This document shows, in pieces, positions 17,177-25,152 of a stretch of DNA of 62,327 nucleotides. Location: the NCBI GenBank assembly GCA_029936935.1, contig JAPYRQ010000003.1:1-62327 (forward strand). The letters are read 5' to 3'. A program made the position numbers and the translations under genes. The notes under the pieces are model-generated. The model searched no databases. It was not told the origin of the DNA and worked only from the letters and a program-made list of their open reading frames with translations. The stretch is from Dehalococcoidia bacterium (lineage in GTDB: Bacteria > Chloroflexota > Dehalococcoidia > Lucifugimonadales > UBA1127). How positions within the stretch are numbered: position 1 is the first letter of the stretch; each line of letters opens with the position of its first letter.

Positions 17177-17452
17177 ATGTTCTTCACCGTAACCGAAGCT
17201 GCTTTGGAAGACCTTCTTAAGGGTCGCAGGCGTGAGCAACACCCGGAAGACCGGGTCATGCGCGTGATCTGGTTTGACGACGACTACGCTTTCAAGCTGG
17301 ACACCCCTGAGTTCGACGACCTGATATTCACGCAGGACGGAGTGCAGGTGCTGTTGATCAGCCTGGATATGAATCAGAAACTCAGTGAGATGAAGATGGA
17401 CGTGGTGTATCGGAACGAGAAGAACCACTTTGTCATGCATCACCAGGACTGA
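17177..17452 (+). CDS. HesB/IscA-like small protein without cysteines
   Basis: A 91-residue protein starting MFFTVTEAALEDLL. The pattern resembles A-type iron-sulfur carriers: an N-terminal helix of TxxAxxxL type, then a beta-rich core with LDTPEFDDLIFTQDGVQVLL and a final MDVVYRN strand. It contains no cysteine, so it cannot bind an Fe-S cluster in the IscA manner. Such HesB-like orphan proteins are known in Gram-positive-type genomes, but their function is not settled. It follows tRNA-Asn by 80 bases and precedes the TauE-type transporter by 47 bases on the same strand. The family call is tentative because the match rests on pattern alone. Confidence 0.7.
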   Translation: MFFTVTEAALEDLLKGRRREQHPEDRVMRVIWFDDDYAFKLDTPEFDDLIFTQDGVQVLLISLDMNQKLSEMKMDVVYRNEKNHFVMHHQD

Positions 17453-17499
17453 AATGACCGATAACCTTGATGCCCACATTCTCCTAAAGGTGCCGTGTT

Positions 17500-18237
17500 A
17501 TGCCTGATGACCCTCTAATCCTCATAGCCCTGTTGGCCGCCGTTTTCTTTGCGGGGCTGACTCAGGGCACCACCGGCTTTGGCTTCGCCCTTGTGGCCGT
17601 CCCTCCGATGACCATCCTGGTGGACCCCCAGATCATAGTCCCGGCGTTGTTGATGCAGACCTTGATGACCGGCACGCTTATCCTCATCCATGCTCGCAAG
17701 CACCTACGCATTAACCGGATGTGGTTGCTGCCGTTGTCGGGCGTGACGGGTATCCCTGCGGGCACGCTGATCCTAGTGGTACTGGACCCCGGACCTTTGC
17801 GAGTGCTCATAGGCATTGTTGTGGTAGTGGCGGCTCTGGCAATGATGGCCGGATTCAGACGGCCCATACGGAATGAGCGGGTTGCTTCTGTGCCTGTTGG
17901 GTTTGTCAGCGGAACCCTCAGCGCAAGCACGGGGTTGTCCGGCCCGCCCGTCATCTTCTTCTACACCAACCAGAGTGTGGACATCCAGGAATTCCGGGCG
18001 AACATCGTGGCCCACTTCATCATCATGAACATCGCCACTATTCCCATATACATCATCTCAGGCCTATTTACCGGCGAGAATTTGCTGCTCAGCGCACAGC
18101 TGTTGCCTGCCACGTTGGTGGGGGTCACCAGCGGCATCGTCATCAACCGGTGGGTTCAAGAGGCGCTGTTCCGTCGGATTGCACTGGGTCTGATTCTGGC
18201 CTCGGGGACCATCGCCGTAGTATCCGGAGCCCTCTAG
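17500..18237 (+). CDS. TauE/SafE-family membrane permease
   Basis: A 245-residue protein with about eight hydrophobic segments. The first repeat has GLTQGTTGFGFALVAVPPM and the second has GTLSASTGLSGPPVIFFY, the paired glycine-rich motifs of the TauE/SafE (sulfite exporter) family. Members export sulfite, sulfoacetate or other organic anions from sulfonate degradation, or move unrelated anions. The start ATG follows an AAAGGTG-like site. A strong hairpin lies directly after the stop. No sulfonate-degradation gene is adjacent, so the substrate is open. Confidence 0.88.
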   Translation: MPDDPLILIALLAAVFFAGLTQGTTGFGFALVAVPPMTILVDPQIIVPALLMQTLMTGTLILIHARKHLRINRMWLLPLSGVTGIPAGTLILVVLDPGPLRVLIGIVVVVAALAMMAGFRRPIRNERVASVPVGFVSGTLSASTGLSGPPVIFFYTNQSVDIQEFRANIVAHFIIMNIATIPIYIISGLFTGENLLLSAQLLPATLVGVTSGIVINRWVQEALFRRIALGLILASGTIAVVSGAL

Positions 18238-18252
18238 CGCAAGGCAAACGAA

Positions 18253-18287
18253 AGCCCCGCAACGATGAAGGGGCATCGTGCAGGGCT
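18253..18287. terminator. Long hairpin after the TauE-family gene
   Basis: AGCCC-C-GCA-A-CGATG pairs with CATCG-TGC-A-GGGCT around a short loop. It gives a 13-bp stem with one mismatch and one bulge. It lies between the plus-strand permease and the convergent small gene at 18315-18569. Confidence 0.6.
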
Positions 18288-18314
18288 ATTGCTAGCTGAT
18301 TGACGCGGTGGTTG

Positions 18315-18569
18315 TTAGGCCAACGCGGGTGCGTGGAGCTTGTTCAAGGGACTGATGATCTTACCAGCCTCTTCCCAGGAAACCTGGTACCTCGGCGTCA
18401 CATCCAGGCCAACCGGGTTTGTCAGCCATTCCATCGGATTAACGTCGCCAATGGCTGGGGTGTTCAAGGTCGGAGTGCCAACTGCAACAACCTTGGATGT
18501 CCGGCTCCCCGTGTAGGAAAATTTTGTCCTTACCAGGTCGTCTATGCTGAACGTTTGGTGGTTTTCCAT
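18315..18569 (-). CDS. Small orphan protein, 84 residues
   Basis: Not recognised. The reading frame begins at ATG 18567-18569, preceded at good distance by GGAGGGG, which supports a real gene. The protein starts MENHQTFSIDDLVRTKFSY and is soluble, with no cysteine and no membrane segment. It has a proline- and asparagine-containing middle and an alanine-rich end. Its upstream region (18641-18682) carries a 42-base element shared with the promoter region of the HTH gene at 19786. It belongs to a run of four small minus-strand genes (18.3-19.8 kb) that could be a small acquired or fast-evolving locus. Confidence 0.6.
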   Translation of the reverse strand: MENHQTFSIDDLVRTKFSYTGSRTSKVVAVGTPTLNTPAIGDVNPMEWLTNPVGLDVTPRYQVSWEEAGKIISPLNKLHAPALA

Positions 18570-18640
18570 GATTCCCCTCCGTGTCCTCGTTACAAGTACA
18601 CATTAGCTTTTGGGGAGAGGTGGAACATCGTCCTAGGGGA

Positions 18641-18682
18641 TGAGCGAGGGATGATTTACGAGTCATCAAAAAGGATTAATCC
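18641..18682 (-). promoter_or_regulatory. Shared 42-base upstream element, copy A
   Basis: This element matches 19896-19937 at 33 of 42 positions without gaps. Conserved blocks are TGAGCGA, GGATGA, TCAT, AAAAG and ATTAATCC. It contains the inverted repeat GATGA-N8-TCATC and the palindrome GGATTAATCC, and lies 71 bases before the ATG at 18569. An operator or promoter role is inferred. Confidence 0.55.
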
Positions 18683-18721
18683 TTTTCTCCAATGGCCACG
18701 AATCAGGGCATCCATAGCCCA

Positions 18722-19144
18722 CTAAGCTCCGCCAGACAACGGTCGCGGACGCAGGTAACCATCCGCTCTTGTTTTTGGCCGAAGCCTTGATGGAACTCCG
18801 GGCCTGGAAGAAAGCTCCTCTGTGGTTTCGTTCATTCTCATTTGCATCAGTCGCGCCAACAGCGCTTGATCGATTCCGTCAGGGGCTGTGTATTTACCGG
18901 TCACTTGACTCGTGGCCTGGCCAATGGGGTCATGTTGTTGCGTTGATTGAGCCTCAGACATGAGCCCCCACCAGGACTCCACAAGCCAGTCCGTCAGTTC
19001 TTCACTCATGGCATCGTTTTTGCGGAGAGCAACCTTCAGGAAAGACACGAAGCCAAAATCCGGGTTTGCCCGGAGGGAGGTCATATAGGAATCCATGATG
19101 GGGGTGAGATCGGTGATTCCGTGGGCACTGTTGTCTGCGGTCAT
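18722..19144 (-). CDS. Hypothetical protein, 140 residues
   Basis: Not recognised. ATG at 19142-19144 is preceded by GGGAG about nine bases away. The protein is probably soluble and mainly helical up to about residue 115: ITDLTPIMDSYMTSLRANPDF, SEELTDWLVESWWGLMSEA, DQALLARLMQMRMNET. A basic, proline-rich tail follows. No cysteine or obvious motif is visible. It lies downstream of the HTH gene and the 64-residue protein on the same strand, with a gap of 216 bases, so co-transcription is possible but not evident. Confidence 0.55.
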   Translation of the reverse strand: MTADNSAHGITDLTPIMDSYMTSLRANPDFGFVSFLKVALRKNDAMSEELTDWLVESWWGLMSEAQSTQQHDPIGQATSQVTGKYTAPDGIDQALLARLMQMRMNETTEELSSRPGVPSRLRPKTRADGYLRPRPLSGGA

Positions 19145-19360
19145 CGGTGGTCACTCCCAGTAAATTACTGCTTCTTCGAAACAGAATGCCACAGCATGTT
19201 TAGCGTCACATCGACTTGATGGATGATTGAGGTATCACCCGACTGGGCGATGCCTCATTGGGCCGGCCACTGGGGTTTGGGATGAGCGTTTATTGGCTGC
19301 CATTGAAAAAGCGCGACGATAGTTCATCACACTTTTTATCATGAGCTTTTAGGTCACTAG

Positions 19361-19555
19361 TTATTTGTCAGACGCGGCGGAGGAACCATTAAAGCGACTG
19401 ATGTACTGGCGCCAGTCGTTTCGCTCTCTATCAAGCTTCAACCGGAAGATGTCTGAGAGTCGTACACCCTGCCAGCACTTGGTTGCGTAGGTGTGTAGGG
19501 CCAATGGCTCTTCAACAACCATGACCTTTGTTTTAGGCATCGTTATTGTTGTCAT
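19361..19555 (-). CDS. Small orphan protein, 64 residues
   Basis: Not recognised. It begins at ATG 19553-19555, only 21 bases after the stop of the upstream HTH gene, and is therefore probably in one operon with it. The sequence starts MTTITMPKTKVMVVEE and has a short basic and aromatic middle (LKLDRERNDWRQYISRF). No membrane segment or metal-binding pair is visible. The ribosome site is weak (AGAGAG), consistent with coupling to the preceding gene. Confidence 0.5.
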   Translation of the reverse strand: MTTITMPKTKVMVVEEPLALHTYATKCWQGVRLSDIFRLKLDRERNDWRQYISRFNGSSAASDK

Positions 19556-19576
19556 TTCGTTTCTCTCTTTTCCTAC

Positions 19577-19786
19577 TTACCAATTACCGGTTTTGGCTGT
19601 GGTGTGCTGCCAGGATTCCATTAACCGCGCCAGGTCTTCTCGATGGAACCGTCGATCTCCCCGAAGTCCTAGCCTGAAATACGGGAGGAGGCCGATCTCT
19701 GCCCATCGTCGAACTGAGTTCGGGTGAGCATTCAGCATCATTGCTGCCTCTGAAACCGTGAGGACTTGCTTCTCTGCTGTGACCAT
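19577..19786 (-). CDS. Excisionase/MerR-type helix-turn-helix protein
   Basis: A 69-residue DNA-binding protein with a strong Shine-Dalgarno (AAGGAGGT). Residues 9-30 (LTVSEAAMMLNAHPNSVRRWAE) form the HTH. The following wing, LLPYFRLGLRGDRRFHREDLARLME, is typical of the HTH_17 / excisionase-like group that recognises DNA with a single winged helix. It could regulate the small genes downstream; a candidate operator-like element sits 110 bases upstream (19896-19937) and recurs before the 18569 gene. No integrase lies nearby, so an excisionase role is not supported. Confidence 0.8.
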   Translation of the reverse strand: MVTAEKQVLTVSEAAMMLNAHPNSVRRWAEIGLLPYFRLGLRGDRRFHREDLARLMESWQHTTAKTGNW

Positions 19787-19895
19787 GTGACCTCCTTGTG
19801 TTACCTGAAGTTCTCTGGAACCCCTTTAACCTACCGGAGTTCCCTAACATCACCATAATTCCATTTCTCCGTAGCTCGGGCATCCTCCCTTTGAT

Positions 19896-19937
19896 TGAGC
19901 GAAGGATGAAATCCGGTTCATACAAAAGAATTAATCC
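19896..19937 (-). promoter_or_regulatory. Shared 42-base upstream element, copy B
   Basis: This is the second copy of the element at 18641-18682, the same length with 33 of 42 bases identical. It lies 110 bases upstream of the HTH gene start on the minus strand and between that gene and the divergent membrane protein at 20030. It keeps TGAGCGA, GGATGA, TCAT and ATTAATCC. Confidence 0.55.
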
Positions 19938-20029
19938 CCGGTCTTTTGAGTAGTTCCCACGGGCGGATGGAACCAAAATCAGAGCGAAATTGTCATATAC
20001 TTCGGATACGAACTTTATTGGAGGCAGGA

Positions 20030-20752
20030 ATGGACTGGGGAGCCGTTGCATGGATAGTCTTAGGAATCTTGGGAGCCGGGCTGATATTCGGTGGAATTGT
20101 GGCCTACCTGAGGCACACGAACCCAACTGTGCGGGCGCTGTCGGCTGCTGGGATAGCGTCAGGTCTGGCAATGTGGGCCGTCATTGGGTTCACCGTCCCC
20201 GCATCAACATCATCGGACAATGGAGAATCTCCTTCGCCGGTGGTCGCAACCGGAGTCATAGCGTCAGGGACATATGAGCCGTTCACCCAGGAAAGAGTTG
20301 CTGCCCTCCTGACCGCGGAAGATGTAGACAACGCGGCAAATAGCGCCGGTTCCCTGGCCGTGGAATACCGGGATGGAAAGGCAATGGCCGGAGGCGTGGA
20401 TCCTTCCCAGGTGACAGAGATTGAGACGTGGTATACAGCGGGATTTCAATCTGAGAACCCCATACAGGGTATGACGTTCAGCGTGATGGATTTCGTATCC
20501 GCCGATGCTGCGCAGGCCCACTTCGATAAGGTCCTCGGTGAGACGCCGGGCTTGGTGTTCATGGATCCGCCCATCGGCGATATTTCCGTATTTGTGGTGT
20601 TCAACGGGCAGGGCCTGGGGAGCATTGTGATGTATCGCTTCGGGGACCTCTACGTGTCCCTCCACACGGCTCAACCCTCCGATATCGAGCCGATGATGCC
20701 GGTCAGTACGCTGCAAGAGTTGGCACAGTTGGCGCTGTCCAGGATGAGTTAG
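20030..20752 (+). CDS. Two-helix membrane-anchored protein of unknown function
   Basis: Not recognised. ATG at 20030 follows GGAGG by five bases. The 240-residue product begins MDWGAVAWIVLGILGAGLIFGG, a first membrane segment, followed by a second (LSAAGIASGLAMWAVIGFTV). A serine-rich linker (about 65-80) leads to an outside domain of about 160 residues. That domain has alternating beta/helix character, including FTQERVAALLTAEDV, a MTFSVMDFVSADAAQAHF stretch and a closing Met-rich helix. The style resembles exported sensor or lipoprotein-like domains, but no family can be named. It stands alone upstream of the alpha/beta hydrolase gene. Confidence 0.7.
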   Translation: MDWGAVAWIVLGILGAGLIFGGIVAYLRHTNPTVRALSAAGIASGLAMWAVIGFTVPASTSSDNGESPSPVVATGVIASGTYEPFTQERVAALLTAEDVDNAANSAGSLAVEYRDGKAMAGGVDPSQVTEIETWYTAGFQSENPIQGMTFSVMDFVSADAAQAHFDKVLGETPGLVFMDPPIGDISVFVVFNGQGLGSIVMYRFGDLYVSLHTAQPSDIEPMMPVSTLQELAQLALSRMS

Positions 20753-20832
20753 CACCCGCCTCCTCACCTTGACACCCCGTCTCCACTGATGTTCAATCGC
20801 CTCAACGCACGTTGTTGAAGAGGAGGCCTGTT

Positions 20833-21645
20833 ATGCCACTCGCCCAGGTGAACGGTTTTGAGATGTATTACGAGACGATGGGTGAAGGCCCGCCGTTGGT
20901 CCTTGCCCACGGCGTCGGCGGCAACCACGCTATCTGGTGGCAACAGGTGAAGTACTTTGCCCAGTGGTACCAGGTCATCACCTTTGACCATCGAGGGTTC
21001 GCTTTGTCCAAGGACGTGGAGGAAGGACCGGGTAGGTCCGCTTTTGTCGACGACCTTGAGGGGCTGCTGGACTTCTTGAAGCTGGATAAAATTACGCTTA
21101 TCGCGCAGTCGATGGGCGGACGAACCTGCCTCGGTTTCGCTGTGCATGCCCCGGGGCGGGTGAACGCCCTGGTCATGGCTGCGACTACCGGATTCTTTGA
21201 GGCCACAGGCGCACTGGCTGCTCAGCAGGAAGTGACGCGCAAGGCAACGGACGGCCTCGCGCAGGCGGAACGCGTACTCTCTCAAAGCTACCGTGAGCGC
21301 GACCCTGTTGGCACAGAGCTTTACCTGAAGATCAGCGGCTTCAACGCCTCAACCCAGGCGAGGCTTGGCGGCGCCACCATGGCGGCGGTGTCCGCCCCCA
21401 GCACGGCAGCATTGAAGGAATCAGACCTCGCACGCGTGACCATGCCCGTACGCTTCATTGGTGGAGAGGACGATGTCCTTCAGCCTCCGGCGATTCTGGA
21501 GTTGGCATGCAAGCTATTCCCCAACGCGTCGTTGATTGAAGTGCCCCAGTGTGGCCACTCCATGTACTTTGAGAAGCCGGACGTCTTCAACTTCCTGGTG
21601 CATCGATTTCTCAAGGACTGTGGTATCGGAGGGTCGGCGGACTAG
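20833..21645 (+). CDS. Alpha/beta hydrolase (possible ring-cleavage-product or ester hydrolase)
   Basis: A 270-residue cytosolic hydrolase. ATG at 20833 follows GAGGAGG. The oxyanion-hole motif HGVGG (26-30) and the nucleophile elbow A-Q-S-M-G, with Ser93, are visible. The acid is in GGEDDVL and the catalytic His in CGHSMYF near the C-terminus. This layout matches MhpC/HsaD-like C-C hydrolases, enol-lactonases and haloperoxidase-type esterases; the sequence does not decide among them. It is ten bases upstream of the ThDP enzyme gene, so they share an operon. Together with the LigB-type dioxygenase and Rieske enzymes downstream, a role in breaking down aromatic or carboxylated compounds is plausible. 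Confidence 0.88.
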   Translation: MPLAQVNGFEMYYETMGEGPPLVLAHGVGGNHAIWWQQVKYFAQWYQVITFDHRGFALSKDVEEGPGRSAFVDDLEGLLDFLKLDKITLIAQSMGGRTCLGFAVHAPGRVNALVMAATTGFFEATGALAAQQEVTRKATDGLAQAERVLSQSYRERDPVGTELYLKISGFNASTQARLGGATMAAVSAPSTAALKESDLARVTMPVRFIGGEDDVLQPPAILELACKLFPNASLIEVPQCGHSMYFEKPDVFNFLVHRFLKDCGIGGSAD

Positions 21646-21655
21646 TTCGCTTTGA

Positions 21656-23254
21656 ATGAAGAATGTTGATTTAATCGCACAGACGTTGGAGAAAGCTGGA
21701 GTCAAATGGGTCTTCGGCGTTCCCAGCGGCCCTGTCCTTCCCCTTATCAATGCTCTAGAGAAAACGTCGATTGCTTACGTGCTCACCGCCAATGAGACCT
21801 CGGCTGGCTTCATGGCCACTGCCGTTGGGAGTCTCACGGGTATTCCCGGTGTTTGCCTCTCCACCCTTGGCCCCGGCGCTACCAACATGGCTACGGGCGT
21901 AGGATGCGCCTGGCTGGACGGCGCGCCGGTCATCGCCATCACGTGCAACGTGCCCACACCCTGGCTTGATCGACGTATCCAGATGCGCATTGATCACCAT
22001 GCCCTCTACGCGCCGATAACCAAGGCATCACTGCCCCTGCGTGCCGATAACGTAGCAGCGACCCTTGCAGAAGCATTGAGCATCGCCTGCGCTGAGACGC
22101 CTGGCTCCGTGCACCTTGACCTCCCGGAGGATGTGGGAGAAGCGGAGGCCGTTCCTTCCACCTACACTGCCCCGACTTTAGCAAATGTGATAGAGACTAA
22201 AGCCGGCGACGATGTCGTAGCAGTAGTAAAAACCGCGTTGGCGATAAGCAGTAGGCCTCTGCTGATGACGGGGTTGGGGTTCACGCGGACCAACGCCGCC
22301 GCCGCGCTCCTGTCTTTTGTGGAACGCCAGAACATCCCGTTCATCTCCACCATGCATGCCAAGGGTTGGTTGCCGGAGAGTCACCCTAACTGGACAGGCG
22401 TGCTGGGTCGCGCGCGACGCACCAACGTGCAGCGGTTCATCAATGAAGCCGATCTGATCATTGCTGTTGGCTACGACCCTATCGAGATCAACTACGAGGA
22501 ATGGGTTGGCGACATCCCTGTCATCCATATCGCTACGGGAAAGGCCGATGTCGCTGGCGTCCAGATGCTCTTCAACGATGTCTGTGACATGGACGCGGCA
22601 ATTCAAGGCATGGCTGAGTTGCCGCCTATGCCTAACGGGTGGTCGATGGAAGCGTGGGCTACCCATCGTGCAGAACTCGACAGCGCTCTGAGGCCGGAGA
22701 CAGCAATGCTGAGCGCGCACCGGGTACTGGACGCGCTACGCGAGAGGCTCCCCGCAGATGGTGTGTTGGCCTACGATGTTGGAGCGCACACACACCAGAT
22801 TGCCAGTCAGTGGCGGACAGACGTGCCGCGCACATGCGTCTCTACCAACGGTTGGTCGTCCATGGGCTTCGGCATCCCTGGGGCTATTGCCGCCAAGCTC
22901 GCTCATCCCGATAAACAAGTAGTCGGCGTCGTTGGCGATGGCTGCTTCCAGATGACGGTCGGTGAGCTGAATGTAGCGCGCCGCTTGAACCTGCCCTTGC
23001 CCATCATTGCCCTGAACGATGGCTGGCTGGGGCTCATAAAGCTCAAGCAACAGGGCAAGGGGTTCGGGCTTGTTGGATCGCGCTTGGGAGACCCACCGAC
23101 ATCGCCGCCCGACTACTTTGGAGTGCCATGCCGCGCCGTCACTGATGAAGCATCGCTCCAAGACGCTTTGGCTTGGGGCATGAACCTTGACGGCCCCAGC
23201 GTCATTGAGGTCTTCATAGACCCTGAATCTTATGCCAGCACCGTCTATGACTAG
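21656..23254 (+). CDS. Thiamine diphosphate-dependent enzyme (acetolactate synthase/benzoylformate decarboxylase-like)
   Basis: A 532-residue cytosolic enzyme with the three-domain ThDP architecture. The N-terminal PYR domain starts KNVDLIAQTLEKAGVKWVFG and holds the cofactor-activating Glu in ANETSAGF. A central domain spans about residues 190-330. The C-terminal PP domain holds the GDG-to-N cofactor motif: GDGCFQMTVGELN begins it and ALND ends it. Glycine-rich NGWSSMGFGIPGAIAAK precedes this. Close relatives include acetolactate synthase large subunits, benzoylformate decarboxylase and sulfo- or phosphonopyruvate decarboxylases. Absence of a regulatory small subunit gene nearby argues for a catabolic decarboxylase or ligase. 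It is in an operon with the alpha/beta hydrolase. Confidence 0.88.
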   Translation: MKNVDLIAQTLEKAGVKWVFGVPSGPVLPLINALEKTSIAYVLTANETSAGFMATAVGSLTGIPGVCLSTLGPGATNMATGVGCAWLDGAPVIAITCNVPTPWLDRRIQMRIDHHALYAPITKASLPLRADNVAATLAEALSIACAETPGSVHLDLPEDVGEAEAVPSTYTAPTLANVIETKAGDDVVAVVKTALAISSRPLLMTGLGFTRTNAAAALLSFVERQNIPFISTMHAKGWLPESHPNWTGVLGRARRTNVQRFINEADLIIAVGYDPIEINYEEWVGDIPVIHIATGKADVAGVQMLFNDVCDMDAAIQGMAELPPMPNGWSMEAWATHRAELDSALRPETAMLSAHRVLDALRERLPADGVLAYDVGAHTHQIASQWRTDVPRTCVSTNGWSSMGFGIPGAIAAKLAHPDKQVVGVVGDGCFQMTVGELNVARRLNLPLPIIALNDGWLGLIKLKQQGKGFGLVGSRLGDPPTSPPDYFGVPCRAVTDEASLQDALAWGMNLDGPSVIEVFIDPESYASTVYD

Positions 23255-23306
23255 CGGGCATTGCTCTCGCGATGTAGAAGGGCTAAGAATGAACGGACTG
23301 TCCAAT

Positions 23307-23345
23307 GGTAGCCAACAGATAGCCTGGGTCCAGGGCGAGCCCTGG
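23307..23345 (+). repeat. Dispersed hairpin repeat copy
   Basis: GGTAGCC, then TGGGTCCAGGGC-GA-GCCCTGG. The inverted repeat CCAGGGC/GCCCTGG and the flanking GGTARCC match copies near 36.2, 37.7, 43.2, 57.4 and 62.2 kb. It lies in the gap between the ThDP enzyme and the MOSC remnant, ending just before the MOSC start. Confidence 0.6.
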
Positions 23346-23347
23346 TC

Positions 23348-23832
23348 ATGAAGGTCTTATCCGTCAACGTCTCCAAACCTGGGGTCGTCGAAATCGACGG
23401 CAAGATGGTATCCACTGGCATCTTCAAACGGTCCGTAGACGGCCCCATCATGTTACGGGCGTTGGATTTCGATGGCGATGGGCAAGCTGACCTGCGGGCG
23501 CACGGGGGGCCACACCGGGCTGTATACGTGTACCCAAGTGAGCACTATGGCTACTGGCCCACGTCATAGGTCTACCGGAGTTCCCCAAGCAGTTCTTGGC
23601 AAGCGGTCGCATTGGCTTCTATCTCCGGGTGGTGGAGGAAGGCGCTGTGAGCGCTGGAGACGCAGTGGAGTTTACCAAGGCTTGCCCTGAAGCCATGAGT
23701 GTCCGTGAAGTCTGCAACCTACTGTACTTTGACCAGAAGAATATGGATGACGCGCGACGTGCCCTCAAAATACCGGCACTCTCTCCCGGCTGGCGGGGCT
23801 CCTTTGAAGCTCGTTTGGCCAAATCCGGTTAA
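23348..23832 (+). pseudogene. MOSC-domain protein with internal deletion and frame change
   Basis: The first part (ATG 23348 to a stop at 23567-23569) is a good MOSC/YiiM N-terminus: GIFKRSVDGPIMLRALDFDGDGQADL, HGGPHRAVYVYPSEHYGYW. A second frame then reads GLPEFPKQFLASGRIGFYLRVVEEG and continues with GDAVEFTKACP to the normal family end at 23832. Compared with intact YiiM-type proteins of about 220 residues, about 65 residues between EHYxYW and the FLASGR segment are missing. That stretch contains the sulfur-carrying Cys region of the MOSC core. The gene should therefore be inactive. MOSC proteins carry sulfur for molybdenum-cofactor enzymes or detoxify N-hydroxylated compounds. Confidence 0.85.
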
Positions 23833-24074
23833 CGTGTCTGCTCCCTAGCGGATACGGCAAGTGAGCTAGTGACCTGCCTAATGGCCACCTACAGACCCAC
23901 CAAATATTGTTCATATAGGGGCCACATGGCCCCGCACCTCTGGGCCTAATTACCCTGTTGGCTTTGCCATCCCTCATCTAATCTCCTCATAGGTCGACTC
24001 GTAAGAGCTAACGCCCCAACTGTTGAAGGTGCTATATAGGGCACCTGGAGAGTACTCGACTGAAGGAGAAGGAC

Positions 24075-25058
24075 ATGGCGAAGATTGTTTTAGGGATAGG
24101 GACATCGCACAGCCCACAGCTGAGCGTCCCCGGAGATTTGTGGGACACTTATGCGGAGCGCGACAAGCGTAACCCGGGCCTCTATCGCATTCCTGATGGG
24201 AAGCACGTCACCTATGAGGAGCTCTTGGATGAGCCCCATCCAGGCATTGAAAAGCAACTGACTTCTGAGGTCTTCCAGGCACGGCATGAGGCCAACCAGG
24301 CAGGCATCAGCAAACTGGCAGAAGTGATGGAGAAGGCAAACCCTGACGTGATTGTCATGTTTGGCGATGACCAGTCAGAGGTGTTCTCAGCGGACTTCAT
24401 GCCCGCCATGTGCGTCTTCTGGGGCGACACGGTGCCCTTCTCCCGACGCAGCTTTGGCAACCGCGATGCAGCCATGGAGGCCATTGACGGCTACTACAGC
24501 AGGCCTGAAAAGGAATATCCGGTGCACGCGAAACTCGGCAAGCACATCATCGAGTCTCTGAGCACGGACGATTTTGACATAATGCATGCCCGAACCATTG
24601 GCGAGGGCAAGTCCATCAGCCACGCGTTCGGTTTTGTTTGGAACAGGCTCATGGGCGACAAGATCACCCAGACGGTTCCCATTCACATCAACACGTACTT
24701 CTCGCCCAACCAGCCCACGCCACTCCGTAGCTGGGAGCTGGGTCAATCTGTCCGTAAGGCCGTTGAGTCCTGGGACAATGATTTGAGGGTCGCTGTCCTT
24801 GGTTCCGGTGGCTTCAGCCACTTCGTCGTCGACGAAGAAATCGACCAGAATTGCATCAAGGCTCTGGAGGGCAAGAACACCAAGGCCATCGGAGCGCTTC
24901 CGTTGGAGCGTTTGCAGTCCGGAACGTCAGAAGTCCGCAACTGGTTCGCCGCCGCAGGTGCAGCTGAAGAGCTGGATATGCACATGGTTGACTACGTTCC
25001 CTGCTACCGATCCGTTGCAGGTACCGGCTGCGCCATGGGCTTTGCGTACTGGTCTTAA
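24075..25058 (+). CDS. LigB-type class III extradiol dioxygenase
   Basis: A 327-residue cytosolic enzyme with the fold of the LigB catalytic subunit of protocatechuate 4,5-dioxygenase, which opens catechol-type rings next to the hydroxyls using Fe(II). The N-terminus MAKIVLGIGTSHSPQL carries the first iron-binding His (His12). The internal FGDDQSEVF replaces the more usual NDH motif, and SGGFSHFVVDEEIDQ carries another His and acids near the active site. The start ATG follows GAAGGAGAAGG. A 13-bp terminator hairpin comes right after the stop. The three Rieske oxygenases downstream make a hydroxylate-then-cleave route plausible. Exact substrate unknown. Confidence 0.88.
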   Translation: MAKIVLGIGTSHSPQLSVPGDLWDTYAERDKRNPGLYRIPDGKHVTYEELLDEPHPGIEKQLTSEVFQARHEANQAGISKLAEVMEKANPDVIVMFGDDQSEVFSADFMPAMCVFWGDTVPFSRRSFGNRDAAMEAIDGYYSRPEKEYPVHAKLGKHIIESLSTDDFDIMHARTIGEGKSISHAFGFVWNRLMGDKITQTVPIHINTYFSPNQPTPLRSWELGQSVRKAVESWDNDLRVAVLGSGGFSHFVVDEEIDQNCIKALEGKNTKAIGALPLERLQSGTSEVRNWFAAAGAAEELDMHMVDYVPCYRSVAGTGCAMGFAYWS

Positions 25059-25075
25059 ATCAAGTTGTGATTAGT

Positions 25076-25109
25076 GGAGCAGCTACCCTGGAAACGGGGT
25101 AGCTGCTCC
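25076..25109 (+). terminator. Hairpin after the LigB-type gene
   Basis: GGAGCAGCTACCC (25076-25088) pairs perfectly with GGGTAGCTGCTCC (25097-25109) over 13 bp with an eight-base loop. There is no T-run. It separates the dioxygenase gene from the Rieske tandem, or lets only part of the transcript through. Confidence 0.7.
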
Positions 25110-25152
25110 TGTGCAGGATTCAAACCAAAACACCTAGGGGAAGGAAGAAGAA

